From contig JACMJT010000125.1 of the NCBI GenBank assembly GCA_014380505.1, positions 1-6,119 on the forward strand: a stretch of DNA of 6,119 nt, written 5' to 3'. The DNA is from Hyphomicrobiales bacterium. Its GTDB lineage: Bacteria > Pseudomonadota > Alphaproteobacteria > Rhizobiales > Aestuariivirgaceae. The position numbers and the translations under genes were made by a program. The stretch's first letter is position 1; every line of letters starts with the position of its first letter. The notes beneath the pieces were generated by a model that was not told where the DNA came from, did no database searches, and was given only the letters and a program-made list of their open reading frames with translations. This document shows positions 4,486 to 6,119 of this stretch, piece by piece.

Positions 4486-5658
4486 TTACCGCTGGCTCTC
4501 CACCAGCCGCTCGACAACGGCGGGCATCACGTCGGCTTCGGCATTGGCGAAGGCGATGCGCAGGTAATCCTCCTGGTCGGGACCGAACATGGAGCCGGGG
4601 AGGCACAGGAGATCGTGCTCGCCCGCCAGCCGCTTTGCCACATCCTTCGCCGTTTGCCCGCTGAAGGGATGTTTCACATAGGCGAAAAAAGCGCCGGCGC
4701 CGATCAAGCGGTAGGCAAGGCCCGGGTGCTTGAACGCCGTGGTGATGGCTTCGGTGCGCGCCAGTATCACGGCGGCCTTTTCACGCTTCCAGCCCTCGAG
4801 GTGCTGGAGGCCGAAGAGGGCGGCGCGCTGGGAGATATGGGGCGCGCTGATCGCCACGCAATCGAGGACCTTCTCCACTTCGGCGAGAAAGCGTGGCCCC
4901 GCCACGATCGAACCCACGCGGTAGCCCGTTATCGCGAAGGCTTTGGAGAAACTGTAGAGCTGGATGAACGTGTCTTCCCAGCCGGGCCGTGACAGAAGAT
5001 CGTGGAGCGGCGCTGGAGCTTTACGAAAATCCTTGTAGGTCTCGTCGATGATGAGGGCAATGCCGCGCGCCCGGGCGAGATCGTAGAACGCTCCGATCAC
5101 TTCGGGCGGATAGACCGAGCCCGTGGGATTGTTGGGCGAGCACAGCATGATGGCGCGGGTGCGGGCATCGATGGCCGCTGCCACCGTGGCCACGTTGGGC
5201 CACGGTCCTTCATCCGTCAGGCCCGGCACGAACCGCGGCTCGATCCCCAGCATGCCCAGCCACATGTTGTGATTGAAGTAGTATGGCACCGGCAGGATGA
5301 TATTGTCGCCCGCCTGCGCCAGCGCCATCAGTGAAGCGCAGAAGGCTTGATTGCAGCCCGCGGTGATCGCAACATTTTCCGGTGCCACCTTGCCTTGGTA
5401 ATCCTGCGCCATGTGGGTGGCATGGGCGGCCCGCAAGGGGGCGATGCCCAGAATGTCGGTATAGAGGCTGGTTTCGGGCTCCCGGGCAACGCGGGCAACC
5501 TCCTCCTGCAAGGCGTCGGCCGGCGGATAGCTCGGCACCGCCTGGGAGAGATCGAGCAAGGCCCGGTTGCGAAGGGACTCGGGCTTGATCCATGTCACCG
5601 CTTCGGTGGCCGGCGGGGTTTCGACAAGGGCTACGGCGGCATTGACGGGGTATGGCAT
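4486..5658 (-). CDS. PLP-dependent aminotransferase, class I/II
   Basis: This 390-aa protein is full length for fold-type I aminotransferases of the aspartate aminotransferase superfamily. It would move an amino group between an amino acid and a 2-oxo acid using pyridoxal phosphate in the cytoplasm. Visible landmarks are YTDILGIAPLR (66-76), GCNQAF (101-106, phosphate-binding loop), YY (126-127), SPNNPTG (174-180, conserved Asn), IIDETYKDF (203-211, Asp205 and Tyr208), YSFSKAFAITGYRVG (235-249, PLP lysine K239) and YLRIAF (365-370, substrate-carboxylate Arg367). All catalytic residues expected for an active enzyme are present. The substrate cannot be read from sequence; aspartate, aromatic, LL-diaminopimelate-like or other amino acids are all possible. 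The start ATG at 5658 (MPYPVN) is chosen because upstream in-frame codons, back to 5886, run antisense through the quinone oxidoreductase gene and encode nothing like the family. It leads an operon with the ABM gene and diverges from qor. Confidence 0.93.
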   Translation of the reverse strand: MPYPVNAAVALVETPPATEAVTWIKPESLRNRALLDLSQAVPSYPPADALQEEVARVAREPETSLYTDILGIAPLRAAHATHMAQDYQGKVAPENVAITAGCNQAFCASLMALAQAGDNIILPVPYYFNHNMWLGMLGIEPRFVPGLTDEGPWPNVATVAAAIDARTRAIMLCSPNNPTGSVYPPEVIGAFYDLARARGIALIIDETYKDFRKAPAPLHDLLSRPGWEDTFIQLYSFSKAFAITGYRVGSIVAGPRFLAEVEKVLDCVAISAPHISQRAALFGLQHLEGWKREKAAVILARTEAITTAFKHPGLAYRLIGAGAFFAYVKHPFSGQTAKDVAKRLAGEHDLLCLPGSMFGPDQEDYLRIAFANAEADVMPAVVERLVESQR

Positions 5659-5727
5659 TCTGGGGCACCAAGTCTTTCCATTTTGAAACGCGGGCGAACA
5701 TGCCGGTCGGGCGGTAAAGGTGCAAGC
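5659..5727. promoter_or_regulatory. Divergent promoter region, aminotransferase and qor
   Basis: These 69 bases separate two genes that start in opposite directions, so both promoters, or their core parts, should lie here. TTGAAA at 5683-5688 is a possible -35 for qor, but no matching -10 is visible at 16-19 bases. No inverted repeat stands out. The arrangement is clear; the exact boxes are not. Confidence 0.35.
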
Positions 5728-6119
5728 ATGAAAGCAATCAGGATCGAACAGACCGGCGGCCCCTCGGTGATGCGGCTCGCCGATGTCGAGGTGGGCCCGC
5801 CCAAGGCCGGGGAAATCCGCGTGCGCCACACGGCGATCGGCCTCAACTATATCGACACCTATCACCGCTCCGGGCTTTATCCCCAACCGATGCCCAGTGG
5901 CATCGGGCTTGAGGCCGCGGGCGTGGTCGAGGAATTGGGCGAGGGCGTCAAGGGTCTCAAGGTCGGCGACCGCATCGCCTATGGTACCGGCCCCATCGGC
6001 GCCTATGCCGAGGCTCGCAACCTGCCCGCCAACCGTGTCATCAAAATCCCGAAAGCGATTTCCGATGAGACGGCGGCCGGCATGATGCTCAAGGGCATGA
6101 CCGCGCGCTATCTGCTGCG
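5728..6119 (+). CDS. qor: NADPH:quinone oxidoreductase, QorA type (3' truncated by window)
   Basis: About 130 N-terminal residues of a medium-chain dehydrogenase/reductase of the zeta-crystallin/QorA group are present; the gene runs past the window end. The family reduces quinones or other electrophiles with NADPH in the cytoplasm and uses no zinc. The match to E. coli QorA (recalled) is strong over the GroES-like domain: 'IGLNYIDTYHRSGLYPQPMPSGIGLEAAGVVEELGEGVKGLKVGDRIAY' (about 37-85) and 'LKGMTARYLL' near the end. The Cys and His ligands of zinc alcohol dehydrogenases are absent at the usual site (IDTYHRSG instead of the CHTD type). AAAGG at 5716-5720 lies 7 bases before the ATG at 5728. 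The nucleotide-binding GxGxxG-type segment is outside the window. It is divergent from the aminotransferase gene, so the two may share control. Confidence 0.94.
   Translation, partial: MKAIRIEQTGGPSVMRLADVEVGPPKAGEIRVRHTAIGLNYIDTYHRSGLYPQPMPSGIGLEAAGVVEELGEGVKGLKVGDRIAYGTGPIGAYAEARNLPANRVIKIPKAISDETAAGMMLKGMTARYLL

Noticed and set aside
5659..5886. N-terminal extension of the aminotransferase by 76 residues
   Set aside because: It would run antisense through the start of the quinone oxidoreductase gene and the divergent promoter region, and the residues are unlike the family's N-terminus.

Overview
The window looks like chromosomal DNA from an alphaproteobacterium, most likely Hyphomicrobiales. 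This rests on moderate-to-high GC, the style of the small secreted and membrane proteins (a one-helix ~70-aa protein, a small protein with a PepSY-like tail, an acidic outer-membrane protein), and a 63-aa helical protein of a kind I associate with that order. The assignment comes from reading the proteins, not from a database search.

Layout, left to right. (1) 29-120: a complete tRNA-Ser(GCU) with an encoded CCA end. (2) 267-1070, minus strand: an exported protein with a glycine-rich GGGL repeat, a lysine-rich linker and a cysteine-bearing C-terminal domain. (3) 1278-1490, plus: a 70-aa single-helix membrane protein. (4) 1583-1936, plus: a small exported protein with two nearly identical cysteine-containing repeats and a good promoter in front. 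(5) 2097-2984, plus: a very acidic, probable outer-membrane beta-barrel protein, followed by a strong hairpin terminator. (6) 3105-4174, plus: a two-gene operon, with a 63-aa helical protein overlapping (ATGA) a dihydrodipicolinate synthase/N-acetylneuraminate lyase-family aldolase that lacks the DHDPS-specific arginine. (7) 5658-4161, minus: a two-gene operon of a fold-type I PLP aminotransferase followed by a small antibiotic-biosynthesis-monooxygenase (ABM)-fold protein. The ABM gene meets the aldolase tail to tail with a 14-bp overlap. (8) 5728 to the window end, plus: the N-terminal part of a QorA-type quinone oxidoreductase, divergent from the aminotransferase.

The left part (about 120-2100) holds envelope or secreted proteins of unknown function in DNA that reads less GC-rich. 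The right part (about 3100-6119) is metabolic: a class I aldolase, an aminotransferase, a small oxygenase-like protein and an NADPH:quinone oxidoreductase. No mobile element, CRISPR array, phage gene or defence system is visible, and no stretch over 300 bases lacks a gene. Nothing here amounts to a clear new system. The most distinctive items are the internally duplicated cysteine-repeat protein, the modular glycine-rich protein, and the aldolase coupled to a 63-aa partner.
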